From the NCBI GenBank assembly GCA_035248725.1, contig DATFHG010000148.1:9871-73870 (forward strand): DNA of 64,000 bases. The letters run 5' to 3'. A program made the translations under genes and the position numbers. Position 1 is the stretch's first letter. Each line of letters starts with the position of its first letter. Positions 16,982 to 25,363 of this stretch are shown here, piece by piece. The notes under the pieces are model-generated. The model saw nothing but the letters and a program-made list of their open reading frames with translations. It was not told the origin of the DNA and made no database searches. The stretch comes from DASPMP01 sp035248725. GTDB taxonomy: Bacteria; Gemmatimonadota; Gemmatimonadetes; Gemmatimonadales; Gemmatimonadaceae.

Positions 16982-17964
16982 TGAAGCGCTCGTCCTTCAT
17001 CACCGTTGATCAGCTGCGCGTGGGAGGGCTCATCCTCGTCGCGATCCTGGTGCTCGGCTTCGCCGTCTACAAGCTGGGCCAGGCGGCGAACCTGTTCACG
17101 AAGCGTTATGACCTCATCGTGTACCTGCCCACGGCGAACGGTCTCCGGGAAGGCGGCTCCGTCACGCTCGCGGGACAGCTCGTCGGCACGGTGAAGACCA
17201 TCGAGTTCCTGCCGGTCGACTACGACACCACGCGCAACCTCCGCGTCGTTCTGCGCATCGATCGCACGCTGAGCGAGCAGATTCGCAAGGACTCGGAGGC
17301 GCGTTTGCGCACGATGGGACTGCTGGGCGACAAGGTGCTGGACATTTCCCCCGGCACGCCGCGGTACGCCGTGCTGCGTGCGGGCGACACGATCCATGTC
17401 GCCAGCTCGCTCGACTACGAGGCGGTCCTGGTGAAGGCCGCCGGTGCCGTCGACGATGTCGTCGCGCTCACGCACGACCTGCATACCATCACGAACGGGC
17501 TGGCGCGCGGACAGGGTACGATGGGGCAGCTGCTGACCAACCGCGCGATGTACGATCAGATGACGGGCGCCATGTCGCGGGCGAACATGCTGTTCGCCTC
17601 GCTCCAGAACCCGAACGGCACGTTCGGCCGGCTCCTGAACGATCCCACACTGTACCAGCGGCTGACCGGCGCGGTCACCTCGCTCGATTCCACGCTCGTG
17701 ACGATCAACTCGAGTCAGGGCAGCATCGGGCGGTTGATGCGGGATACCACGCTCTACACGAACCTCGTCGGTATCTCGCAAGGTGCGGATTCCCTCATGC
17801 GGATGCTGACGAACAGCCAGGGCTTTGTGGGCAAGCTCTTCACCGACCAGACGCTGTACGATCAGCTGAACAAGCTGACCACGGATCTGGGGCAGGTGCT
17901 CGCGGACGTGCGTCGCGATCCGCGCCGCTACACCAAGGGCATGATCTGCGTCCTGAAGTGCTGA
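16981..17964 (+). CDS. mlaD: MlaD-family (MCE domain) lipid-binding protein
   Basis: A 327-residue protein with one N-terminal membrane helix (residues about 14-33), one MCE domain (about 37-130: LPTANGLREGGSVTLAGQLVG, then LLGDKVLDISPG) and a C-terminal part with four copies of a repeat. The repeat is G-x-x-G-x-L-[LMF] with a following [LM]Y, and its first glycines are at residues 179, 213, 247 and 281, exactly 34 apart. MCE proteins form hexameric rings that shuttle lipids across the periplasm. The long helical tail could form a tunnel or needle. The protein ends in CVLKC, with two cysteines four residues apart. Confidence 0.9.
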   Translation: MKRSSFITVDQLRVGGLILVAILVLGFAVYKLGQAANLFTKRYDLIVYLPTANGLREGGSVTLAGQLVGTVKTIEFLPVDYDTTRNLRVVLRIDRTLSEQIRKDSEARLRTMGLLGDKVLDISPGTPRYAVLRAGDTIHVASSLDYEAVLVKAAGAVDDVVALTHDLHTITNGLARGQGTMGQLLTNRAMYDQMTGAMSRANMLFASLQNPNGTFGRLLNDPTLYQRLTGAVTSLDSTLVTINSSQGSIGRLMRDTTLYTNLVGISQGADSLMRMLTNSQGFVGKLFTDQTLYDQLNKLTTDLGQVLADVRRDPRRYTKGMICVLKC

Positions 17965-18001
17965 GCGAGGCGGAGTCATCCGCGTCGTTCCTGACGGCGT
18001 A

Positions 18002-18033
18002 ACTTTGCATTGCAAAGTACTTCCCGTTATGTT
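18002..18033 (+). promoter_or_regulatory. Sigma-70-like promoter overlapped by a 17-bp palindrome
   Basis: A perfect palindrome of 8-1-8 bases spans 18002-18018: ACTTTGCA, T, TGCAAAGT. TTGCAT inside it (18005-18010) serves as a -35 box, with a 17-base spacer to TATGTT (18028-18033). A repressor bound to the palindrome would cover the -35. The first mature product downstream is tRNA-Val at 18160, about 120 bases after the predicted start. A 46-codon ORF at 18029 runs into the tRNA and looks spurious. The regulator is unknown. Confidence 0.6.
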
Positions 18034-18159
18034 GGGAACCTCGAATCGCGCGTGCGGTAGCATCGTGCGCGACAGGAGGCGTCACTGGACCATCGCTACA
18101 ACCACCGCTATGTTATTGGGCTCACACGCATTAGCGCGCTCAGCGCGTTTGCGTGGCGC

Positions 18160-18233
18160 GGTCGCGTAGCTCAGCTGGTTAGAGCGCTGGTCTCACATAC
18201 CAGAGGTCCGGGGTTCGAGTCCCTGCGCGACCA
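18160..18233 (+). tRNA. tRNA-Val (CAC)
   Basis: A 74-nt cloverleaf: acceptor GGTCGCG/CGCGACC, D-stem GCTC/GAGC, anticodon stem CTGGT/ACCAG with loop CTCACAT giving anticodon CAC, T-stem CGGGG/CCCTG with one G-U pair, discriminator A. CCA is not encoded (the genomic bases after the discriminator are CTT). Confidence 0.96.
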
Positions 18234-18296
18234 CTTCTCTCCGACCAGGGAAGCCGCGTGTTTGCCGGCTTTCCCATGCCCTGACAACACATCGAC

Positions 18297-20822
18297 ATGC
18301 GTATCTGGTCTGCGCGCGCGCTGATTGCCGCGGCTGCGCTCGTCGGCCTGAGCCACCGTGCATTGGCACAAGAAGGCTCACGACCGAATTCCGAAACGCC
18401 GACGGTTCGGCCCGAACTCGTGTCCCAGTTGCGCCAGCAACTGCTGACGAGCGGATTGACGAAGGATCAGATCCACGCGCGTCTGCGGGCGGCTGGATAT
18501 CCGGAGAATCTGCTGGATGCGTACATGCCGGATTCAACGACGATGGCGAACACGTCCCAGACGTTTCGCGCCCTAGAGGATCTGGGGCTCGCGGACAGCA
18601 CCGACATCGCGGCGCTGCGGCTGCTTCAGGCAGACAGCGCCACTCGGGCCAAACGCGACTCGCTCTCGCGCGCCGGCAAAGTGCCGTACGACTCACTGGT
18701 CAAGAGCCGACGAACGTACGTCATCCGTGCGGATGTCATGGACTCCATCGCGCGAGCCGATAGCGGCTACAACGTCTTTGGCCTCGACGTCTTTCGCTCT
18801 GAATTCTCCCGCTTCGATCCGAATCTTGGAGGTCCCGTTGACGCGAACTATCGACTCGGTCCGGGGGACAATCTCGTTCTCTTCCTCACGGGAGACGTGG
18901 AAGCGACCTACACGCTGCAGGTGACTCGCGAGGGACTCATTGTCCTTCCGCAAGTAGGTCAGTTGTATGTTGCGAATCTGACACTGAGTCAGCTCGAGGA
19001 CTTGCTGTATTCTCGCCTTGGGCGGGTCTATTCAGGGGTGCGGCGCGGTGCGGGAGCGACGACGCGATTCTCCATAAGTCTCACGAAGCTGCACACAAAT
19101 CAGATTTTCGTTCTCGGAGACGTCGAGCGACCCGGCAGCTATCAGGTTTCCAGCACCGGAACCGCCCTGACGGCGCTGTACGCCGCCGGAGGTCCGACGG
19201 CGTTGGGATCCTTGCGTGATGTGCAGATTAAGCGCGGCGCGCAGCTCGTCAGCACGCTCGACCTGTATGATTACCTGTTGCGCGGTGATGCATCACGTGA
19301 TCCCCGACTCGAGACGGGCGATATCGTCTTTGTTCCCCCCCGTGGCAATCGTGTCAGGATCGTCGGGGAGGTCGTGCGACCGGGCACGTATGAAATGAAG
19401 GCGGGTGAAACACTGGAGACCCTGATCGCCGCGGCCGGCAACTTGCGTTCGGACGCCGCGCGTTCGCGCATTCAGATCCAGCGTATCTTGCCACCCGAGC
19501 AGCGTGTCGCCGGCCGAGAGCGCGTCACCATCGACGTCGCACCCGATTCCGCCGGCGATGGCACGGCCCCTCGCATACCACTCGAAGGCGGAGACATCGT
19601 TAGTGTTTTTGCAGTCAGCCGGCGGCTGCGCAATACCATCGAAGTGCAGGGAAACGTGTGGATCCCAGGGCGGCAGGGCTGGATTCCCGGGATGACGATC
19701 GCCGATGCGCTCCAACGGGCGGGCGGACCCAAGCCCGACGTGTTCCTTGGCCAGGTTCTCGTCGATCGTTTGCGGCCGGATTCATCGCGTGTACAGTTGC
19801 GTGCCTCGCTACGGGACAGCACGGGCGCAGTTCGCGAGGATTTCGCGCTGCGGGAAGACGACATCATTCACGTGTTCGCCGTAACGGATTTTCGTGCGGA
19901 ACGCACGGTCACCGTGGGCGGTGCCGTTCGAAAACCGGGCACGTTCACGTATCGCGAAGGCATGACACTCCGCGACCTGGTTTTGCTGGCAGGCGGTTTG
20001 AAGCAGAGCGCCTATCTGAAGGAAGCCGAGATCGCCCGGTTGCCGACCGAACGCGGCGGGCAAACGACGGCGGTGACATTACGTGTGCCGCTCGATTCCA
20101 CGTACTTGTTCGATCGTCTTCCCGGTCAACCGTATCTCGGCGCTCCCGGTCTGCCGTCCAACGCCGCTGGCGCTCCGGAAGTGGCCCTGCGACCCTTCGA
20201 CAACGTGCTCATCATGCAGCAGCCGAACTGGGAGATGCAGCGCATCGTCAGCATCACTGGTGAAGTACGGTTTCCCGGTCAGTATGCGCTGCGTACGCGC
20301 GGAGAACGTCTCGCGGACCTGATCGACCGCGCGGGTGGGCTGACAAGCGAGGCGTACCCCGAAGGCACCGTCCTGCTGCGAAAAGCGGACAACGTCGGGC
20401 GCGTCGCCATCGACGTTCCCAAAGCGTTGAAGAATCGGAAGTCTCCGGACAACCTGCCCCTCCGTGAGGGTGACGATATCACGGTACCGGTCCGCTCGTA
20501 CATCGTGATCGTCAAGGGCGCGGTCAACGCCCCCAATGTCGTGGCCTATGTTCCCGGAAAGGACATCAATTATTACGTCAGCCAGGCCGGCGGCGCCGCG
20601 CAGAATGGAGACCGGCGTAAAGCGTACGTCACTCAACCGTCGGGGAAGCGCGAGACGAATGGCTGGCTCAGTTCCGCGGAACCGATGCCGGGCAGCCTCG
20701 TCTACGTCCCGGTCAAGGAGAGTTCGACGTCCTTCGGCTGGATGAATAGCCTGACGTCGTTTCTCCAGACGTCGATTACGCTCGTCACGACGATCATCGC
20801 GGTACGAGCGCTGGGCAGATAG
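18297..20822 (+). CDS. Polysaccharide biosynthesis/export protein with SLBB domains (Wza-like outer-membrane secretin type)
   Basis: An 841-residue exported protein. A signal peptide (residues 1-24, ending ALAQE) is followed by a low-complexity alpha-helical stretch with a helical SLTKDQIHARLRAAGYP motif. The Poly_export domain starts around residue 175 (NYRLGPGDNLVLFLTGDV). Then come at least five SLBB beta-grasp units, visible as repeated VxGxVxxPGxYxxxxGxTLxxLIxxAGG patterns near residues 263, 350, 460, 540 and 650, with a last one around 735. A hydrophobic helix lies close to the C-terminus. Such proteins form the outer-membrane channel for capsule or exopolysaccharide. The Wzc-type co-polymerase is not in the window. 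The organisation with many SLBBs is common outside Proteobacteria. Confidence 0.9.
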   Translation: MRIWSARALIAAAALVGLSHRALAQEGSRPNSETPTVRPELVSQLRQQLLTSGLTKDQIHARLRAAGYPENLLDAYMPDSTTMANTSQTFRALEDLGLADSTDIAALRLLQADSATRAKRDSLSRAGKVPYDSLVKSRRTYVIRADVMDSIARADSGYNVFGLDVFRSEFSRFDPNLGGPVDANYRLGPGDNLVLFLTGDVEATYTLQVTREGLIVLPQVGQLYVANLTLSQLEDLLYSRLGRVYSGVRRGAGATTRFSISLTKLHTNQIFVLGDVERPGSYQVSSTGTALTALYAAGGPTALGSLRDVQIKRGAQLVSTLDLYDYLLRGDASRDPRLETGDIVFVPPRGNRVRIVGEVVRPGTYEMKAGETLETLIAAAGNLRSDAARSRIQIQRILPPEQRVAGRERVTIDVAPDSAGDGTAPRIPLEGGDIVSVFAVSRRLRNTIEVQGNVWIPGRQGWIPGMTIADALQRAGGPKPDVFLGQVLVDRLRPDSSRVQLRASLRDSTGAVREDFALREDDIIHVFAVTDFRAERTVTVGGAVRKPGTFTYREGMTLRDLVLLAGGLKQSAYLKEAEIARLPTERGGQTTAVTLRVPLDSTYLFDRLPGQPYLGAPGLPSNAAGAPEVALRPFDNVLIMQQPNWEMQRIVSITGEVRFPGQYALRTRGERLADLIDRAGGLTSEAYPEGTVLLRKADNVGRVAIDVPKALKNRKSPDNLPLREGDDITVPVRSYIVIVKGAVNAPNVVAYVPGKDINYYVSQAGGAAQNGDRRKAYVTQPSGKRETNGWLSSAEPMPGSLVYVPVKESSTSFGWMNSLTSFLQTSITLVTTIIAVRALGR

Positions 20823-20845
20823 GTCGCCGCAGCCGGCACGGGGCG

Positions 20846-21739
20846 ATGCCGCGGCCAGCGATCACGAGCCTTGCGTTGTTGGTGGCGGTCCTGGGAGTTT
20901 CTCTCTCAGGACCGCTCGTGCGTTTGTCGCATGCGCATCCGGTGGCCATCGCGGCGTGGCGACTGACGTTCTCGATGGTCATCGTGTCCGTGCCGCTCGG
21001 CGCGCGCGGCACCTGGCGACAATGGCGCACGCTCGACGCGCGTGCCTTTGCGCTCGCGACGCTGGCGGGCGTCATGCTCGCGCTGCACTTCTGGAGCTGG
21101 AACACGTCGATCACGCTCACGACGATCGCCGCCTCGGTCGTGCTCGTGAACACCCAGCCGCTCATCGTCGCGGCCCTCTCCGTCGTATGGCTGCGTGAGT
21201 CGCCGACTCGGCGGCAGTGGGCGGGCATCGCCATCGCGGTGGTCGGTGCATGCGTCGTGGCGGCGCCCGACCTCGCGCGCTTGGGTGGACCGGCGCGACC
21301 GCATGCCATGCTTGGCGATGGTCTTGCGCTCATCGGCGCCGTCACCGCGGCATCGTACTACGTCATCGGCCGTCGTCTGCGCGGCACGCTGGATGTTTGG
21401 GCATACGTGGCGCTCGTGTACGGCGCCTGCCTGGCAACGCTGCTCGTGATCGCGGCGGTCGCCGGCGTCCATCTCGCCCCATATCCTCGTCGCGAGTTTC
21501 TCATCTTCGCGGGATTGGCGATCGGGCCGATGTTGCTCGGCCATACCGCGCTGAACTGGGCGCTGCGATATGCGCGCGCCTATCAGGTGAACGTGGTACT
21601 GCTCGGGGAGCCCATCGGAGCGACGCTGCTCGCCGCGCTCCTGCCGGGAATCCATGAGATCCCGGGCGCGCTCACCGTTCTCGGCGGGATGCTGGTGCTC
21701 GCGGGAATCCTCCTCGCGGAGCGACGCGCGCCCACCTAG
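20846..21739 (+). CDS. EamA/DMT-family transporter
   Basis: A 297-residue membrane protein with ten hydrophobic segments arranged as two EamA repeats of five, the drug/metabolite transporter (RhaT/YdcZ) architecture. Each repeat ends in the characteristic GE(P)xxAxL or NTQPLIVAALSVVWLRE-like element (GEPIGATLLA in the second). Substrates of this family range from amino acids to purines and cannot be assigned here. The gene starts 23 bases after the SLBB gene and may share its transcript. Confidence 0.87.
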   Translation: MPRPAITSLALLVAVLGVSLSGPLVRLSHAHPVAIAAWRLTFSMVIVSVPLGARGTWRQWRTLDARAFALATLAGVMLALHFWSWNTSITLTTIAASVVLVNTQPLIVAALSVVWLRESPTRRQWAGIAIAVVGACVVAAPDLARLGGPARPHAMLGDGLALIGAVTAASYYVIGRRLRGTLDVWAYVALVYGACLATLLVIAAVAGVHLAPYPRREFLIFAGLAIGPMLLGHTALNWALRYARAYQVNVVLLGEPIGATLLAALLPGIHEIPGALTVLGGMLVLAGILLAERRAPT

Positions 21740-21757
21740 ACACGAGATGACGTCGAT

Positions 21758-21763
21758 TATGTT
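21758..21763 (+). promoter_or_regulatory. Putative -10 box upstream of the asparaginase gene
   Basis: TATGTT lies 42 bases before ATG 21805 and would give a short leader containing the ribosome site GGAGGA (21787-21792). A GTG six bases after the box opens a 12-codon frame whose stop overlaps the asparaginase ATG. No good -35 is visible, so this is tentative. Confidence 0.35.
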
Positions 21764-21804
21764 ACGACAGTGAGGTCCGTCGTGGTGGAGGAACCCGGTC
21801 GACC

Positions 21805-22794
21805 ATGAGGTCCCTGCAAGTCGACGTTGTGGTGACGCGCGGAGGCGTCGTCGAATCGCAACACCGCGTGCACGCGGCGGTGGTCGACGCTCACGACTGT
21901 CTCGTTGCAGGTGCGGGTGAGACGCGTCGGTTCACCCACTGGCGCTCCTGCGCGAAGCCCTTCCAGATCATGCCGCTCCTGGAATCGGGCGGCTTCGATG
22001 ATCTGCATTGGGGAGACGACGAGCTCGCACTGGCGTGCGCGTCGCACGGCGGAGAGCCCGAGCATGTCGCCATCGCCGAACGCATGTTGTCCGCGATCGG
22101 ACTCGAGGAGGGCGACCTGGCTTGTGGTCCCCACGAGCCGCTCTCGACACGTGGCGCCAAGCTGCTCCGTGAAGCCGGCGAGCGGCCCACCCGTCTGCAC
22201 AACAACTGCTCGGGCAAGCACGCCGCCATGCTGGCGAGCGCACATACGGCGGGCTGGCCGATGTACGGCTACGAGCGTCCGACGCACGACGTCCAGCAAT
22301 GCTGCCTGAAGTCCGTCGCGCACTGGACGGGACTGTCGCCCGCGGACATCGGACTCGCGGTCGACGGCTGCGGAGTGGTGGAATTCGCGCTCTCGCTCGA
22401 GCACATGGCGCGTGCGTACTCGCGTCTGGCCCGCGCGGCGACGGAGACGGCGGGTGCTCCGAAGCGCATCGTGAGCGCCATGCAAACGCGGCCATTCCTC
22501 GTCGGTGGCACGGACCGATTCGACTCCATTCTCATCGAGGAAACCGACGGTCGCATCGTGGCCAAGATCGGCGCCGAGGGCGTTCACTCGGCGGCGGTGC
22601 TCGATCAGGGGATCGGCGTGGCGATCAAGGTGGAAGACGGCGCGTCACGCGCGCAGTTCCCGGCGCTCGTGCGACTCCTCCAGCAGCTGGATGCTCTGCC
22701 GGAGGCGCTCCCGGCGCGGCTCGACGAATTCGTGCGACGTAGCATTCGCAATACGCGGGGCGAAAGCGTCGGAGAGATCCGACCGGTCTCCTGA
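21805..22794 (+). CDS. L-asparaginase, Rhizobium-etli type (class 3, ReAV-like)
   Basis: A 329-residue member of the asparaginase II (PF06089) family, unrelated to the E. coli enzymes and related to the serine-beta-lactamase fold. It hydrolyses asparagine to aspartate and ammonia. All key residues known from ReAV fall at the same numbers: Ser48 and Lys51 (WRSCAK), Ser80 (CASHGGE), Cys135 and Lys138 (NNCSGK), Asp187 and Cys189 (VDGCG). This includes the Cys/Lys/Asp zinc site of that family. The exact register strongly supports activity. A ribosome site GGAGGA is 12 bases before the ATG. A CMD-family gene follows. Confidence 0.92.
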   Translation: MRSLQVDVVVTRGGVVESQHRVHAAVVDAHDCLVAGAGETRRFTHWRSCAKPFQIMPLLESGGFDDLHWGDDELALACASHGGEPEHVAIAERMLSAIGLEEGDLACGPHEPLSTRGAKLLREAGERPTRLHNNCSGKHAAMLASAHTAGWPMYGYERPTHDVQQCCLKSVAHWTGLSPADIGLAVDGCGVVEFALSLEHMARAYSRLARAATETAGAPKRIVSAMQTRPFLVGGTDRFDSILIEETDGRIVAKIGAEGVHSAAVLDQGIGVAIKVEDGASRAQFPALVRLLQQLDALPEALPARLDEFVRRSIRNTRGESVGEIRPVS

Positions 22795-22825
22795 CGCGCG
22801 TTTCGCACCGGGACACAACGTTTCG

Positions 22826-23461
22826 ATGCTGTCCGCTCGCGCGAACGGTGCGATCGTGACCGCGCTCGATGACGGCACGCGTGCGCTCGTGCGCGTCGCT
22901 GCCGTCGTCGCGGCCGGTGACGACGACGCGACCCGTGCGGAGCTGCAGCGGGCTGCTCCGATCACTCCCCACATCTGGATCGAGGAACTGCTGCTGCAGA
23001 CGTACTTGTTCGCAGGATTTCCGCGCGCACTGAACGGGATGCGCTCGTGGCGGCGGATCGTGGCGCGACCGGCCGACCAGTTTGCGCCATCGCCCGTCGA
23101 CGCGCGCACGACGGGGGAGCAGGTATGCGCGCGCGTCTACGGACCCATGTATGACAAACTGCGCGTGAACATCCGCGAGCTGCATCCACTGCTGGACGAC
23201 TGGATGGTCGAGGAAGGCTACGGGAAGGTGTTGAGCCGCCCCGGGCTGGACCTCGGCCGGCGCGAGCTGTGCATCGTGGCGGCGTGCGCGGCCACCGGCC
23301 AGGATCGGCAGCTGCAGTCGCACCTGCATGGCGCCCGAAACGTCGGCGTGTCAGCGTCTTCGGTGTCGGATGCGCTGGAGGAGATCGCGACACTCATACC
23401 GGCCGCGCTGGCCGAGCGCGCACGGCGCCTCTGGAGCAAGATTCGTCATGACGTTCATTGA
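22826..23461 (+). CDS. Carboxymuconolactone-decarboxylase-family protein
   Basis: A 211-residue all-helical protein. The C-terminal two thirds match the CMD/AhpD-like fold (RRELCIVAACAATGQDRQLQSHLHGARNVGVS). The peroxidase CxxC of AhpD is absent: the cysteines are spaced CIVAAC and only the distal His (HLHGA) is kept. It is therefore not an AhpD-type antioxidant, and its reaction is unknown. ATG 22826 follows asparaginase by 31 bases and the stop overlaps obg by 14 bases, so it belongs to the asparaginase-obg run. Confidence 0.75.
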   Translation: MLSARANGAIVTALDDGTRALVRVAAVVAAGDDDATRAELQRAAPITPHIWIEELLLQTYLFAGFPRALNGMRSWRRIVARPADQFAPSPVDARTTGEQVCARVYGPMYDKLRVNIRELHPLLDDWMVEEGYGKVLSRPGLDLGRRELCIVAACAATGQDRQLQSHLHGARNVGVSASSVSDALEEIATLIPAALAERARRLWSKIRHDVH

Positions 23462-24470
23462 TCGCGTTCGGATTCGCGTGAAAGCGGGGGACGGCGGCTC
23501 CGGCATCGTGTCCTTTCGCCGCGAGAAGTTCGTTCCGATGGGCGGTCCCGACGGCGGCGATGGTGGACGCGGCGGCGACGTGATCGTGCGTGGCGACGCC
23601 AACCTCGCCACGCTACTCGACTTCACGTACCGCGACTCGTGGCAGGCGGAAAACGGTGACCACGGATCCGGAGCCAATCGCTCCGGTGCGGCGGGCTCCG
23701 ACATCGTCTTGCCAGTCCCGCCGGGTACGATCGTGCGCGACGCCGACACCGGCGACACGATCGCGGAGATTCTTCAGGACGGCGATGACGCGATCGTGGC
23801 AAAGGGAGGGCGCGGCGGGAAGGGTAACGCCTTCTTCGTCACATCCACGCACCAGACACCCCGTGAGTACCAGCCGGGAGAGGACGGCGAGCAGCGCTCA
23901 CTCGAGCTCGAGCTGAAGCTGATTGCCGACGTCGGCCTCGTCGGCCAGCCGAACGCCGGCAAATCCACGCTGCTGTCGGTGATTTCCGCCGCGCGGCCGA
24001 AGATCGCCGACTATCCGTTCACCACACTCGCGCCCAACCTGGGCGTGGTGCAGCTGAGCGACGCACGTACCTTCGTCGTCGCGGACATTCCCGGGATCAT
24101 CGAGGGCGCGCACGAGGGCAAAGGCCTGGGCTTGCAGTTTCTTCGGCACATCGAGCGGACGCGTCTGCTCGCATTTCTCATCCCCGTGGACTCGATGGAC
24201 TGGCAGGCGGAGTACGAGCAACTGCGCCGGGAAGTGTCTGCGTATTCCACGACGCTCGGCGAGAAGCCACACTGTGTGGTGTTCACGAAGATGGACCTGC
24301 TCGGCGAGCTGGAGCCGCCTCCGATCGACGCGCCGGACGCGTTCGAGGTGCTCGCCGTCAGCGCAGCCGGTCGGCTGGGGCTGGACCAGCTTCTTGCCGC
24401 GTGGTGGAAGCAGCTGCTTGCAATGCGGAAGAGCGATGAGCGCGCCGGCGCCCCACTCGAGCTCCCCTGA
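23448..24470 (+). CDS. obg: GTPase Obg/CgtA
   Basis: A 340-residue ribosome-assembly and stress GTPase. It has a glycine-rich Obg domain at residues 1-158 (FIDRVRIRVKAGDGGSG, GGRGGKGN), then the G domain: GQPNAGKST, DIPGIIEGAHEGKGLG and TKMDLL. There is a short C-terminal tail with no OCT domain, as in several phyla. The start ATG precedes the canonical FIDRV sequence and overlaps the upstream gene. It overlaps dprA by 35 bases. Confidence 0.96.
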   Translation: MTFIDRVRIRVKAGDGGSGIVSFRREKFVPMGGPDGGDGGRGGDVIVRGDANLATLLDFTYRDSWQAENGDHGSGANRSGAAGSDIVLPVPPGTIVRDADTGDTIAEILQDGDDAIVAKGGRGGKGNAFFVTSTHQTPREYQPGEDGEQRSLELELKLIADVGLVGQPNAGKSTLLSVISAARPKIADYPFTTLAPNLGVVQLSDARTFVVADIPGIIEGAHEGKGLGLQFLRHIERTRLLAFLIPVDSMDWQAEYEQLRREVSAYSTTLGEKPHCVVFTKMDLLGELEPPPIDAPDAFEVLAVSAAGRLGLDQLLAAWWKQLLAMRKSDERAGAPLELP

Positions 24471-25329
24471 GGCAGCGATCATCGACACCTGCGTCCAAAA
24501 AACCGACGCACTGTACCCGGCCGCGCTGAAAGACCTGCAGGAAAATGCACCGACGCGCCTTTTTCTTCGCGGTCGCGCTGCCACACTCGATGTACAGCCG
24601 CGCATTGCCATCGTCGGGACACGCCGGGCGACGAGTTACGGACTGCGTGTCGCGCGCGAACTGGCGACCGCATTCGCCAGGTCGGGAGCTTGCGTCGTGA
24701 GCGGCCTGGCGCGCGGCATCGACGGCGCCGCGCACCAGGCCACGCTCGATGCCGACGGTTTCACGATCGCAGTACTCGGCACTGGCCTGGACCACAGCTT
24801 TCCGCGCGCGCACGCTGCGATGCAATCAGCGATCGGACAACGCGGACTGCTGATCACGGAGCTGGAACCTCAGTTTCACGGCGAGAAATTCACGTTCCCA
24901 AACCGCAATCGCCTCATCGCGGCGCTGACGTCACTGACGATCGTCGTCGAAGCACCGTTCAAGAGCGGAGCGATCATCACTGCGGATCACGCGCTGGAGC
25001 TCGGCCGAACTCTCGCGGCCATCCCCGGACCCATCGATCAGCCGCAGAGCGCCGGCACGAATCGGCTCATCGCGGATGGGGCGCACGTCATCACGAGTCC
25101 CGAAGACGCACTGGCCCTCGTGGGTTTGACGCACGCGCGAGCATCGCGCGCCACGCCCGATGGCGACGATGGGCTCGTGTGGCGTGTGCTTGACCAGGGA
25201 CCACTCGATCTGGACGCGCTCTGTCACGCGAGCGGACTGCCGGCGACGCAGTGCCTTGCCGCGGTCACTCGGCTCGAGATTTCGGGCATCATTGAATGCG
25301 CGTTGACCGGTGAGATCCGCCGTCGGTGA
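24436..25329 (+). CDS. dprA: DNA-processing protein DprA
   Basis: A 297-residue protein that loads RecA on incoming single-stranded DNA during transformation. The Rossmann-like core is typical: IAIVGTRRAT, SGLARGIDGAAH, AVLGTGLD, FPNRNRLIAALT, VVEAPFKSGA. A C-terminal winged-helix (DprA_WH) follows from about residue 235. The N-terminal SAM-like domain is short. Start ATG 24436 lies within the end of obg. No other competence genes are in the window. Confidence 0.93.
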   Translation: MSAPAPHSSSPEAAIIDTCVQKTDALYPAALKDLQENAPTRLFLRGRAATLDVQPRIAIVGTRRATSYGLRVARELATAFARSGACVVSGLARGIDGAAHQATLDADGFTIAVLGTGLDHSFPRAHAAMQSAIGQRGLLITELEPQFHGEKFTFPNRNRLIAALTSLTIVVEAPFKSGAIITADHALELGRTLAAIPGPIDQPQSAGTNRLIADGAHVITSPEDALALVGLTHARASRATPDGDDGLVWRVLDQGPLDLDALCHASGLPATQCLAAVTRLEISGIIECALTGEIRRR

Positions 25330-25352
25330 TGACCGGCTTGCGACGCTAGGGG

Positions 25353-25358
25353 TATCTT
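25353..25358 (+). promoter_or_regulatory. -10 box of hemW, leaderless type
   Basis: TATCTT ends five bases before the GTG start at 25364. An ATGACC 18 bases further upstream is a weak -35. This spacing predicts an mRNA beginning at or next to the start codon. Confidence 0.45.
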
Positions 25359-25363
25359 GCTGC

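Noticed and set aside
18029..18169. 46-codon ORF after the palindromic promoter
   Set aside because: It ends inside tRNA-Val and its start lies in the -10 box; a signal-like stretch is probably chance.
21770..21808. 12-codon uORF overlapping the asparaginase ATG
   Set aside because: In frame and neatly placed, but the promoter is weak and the peptide has no regulatory features; it may be chance.
22826..23461. Annotation as AhpD peroxiredoxin reductase
   Set aside because: The CxxC pair of AhpD is missing; only the general CMD fold remains.
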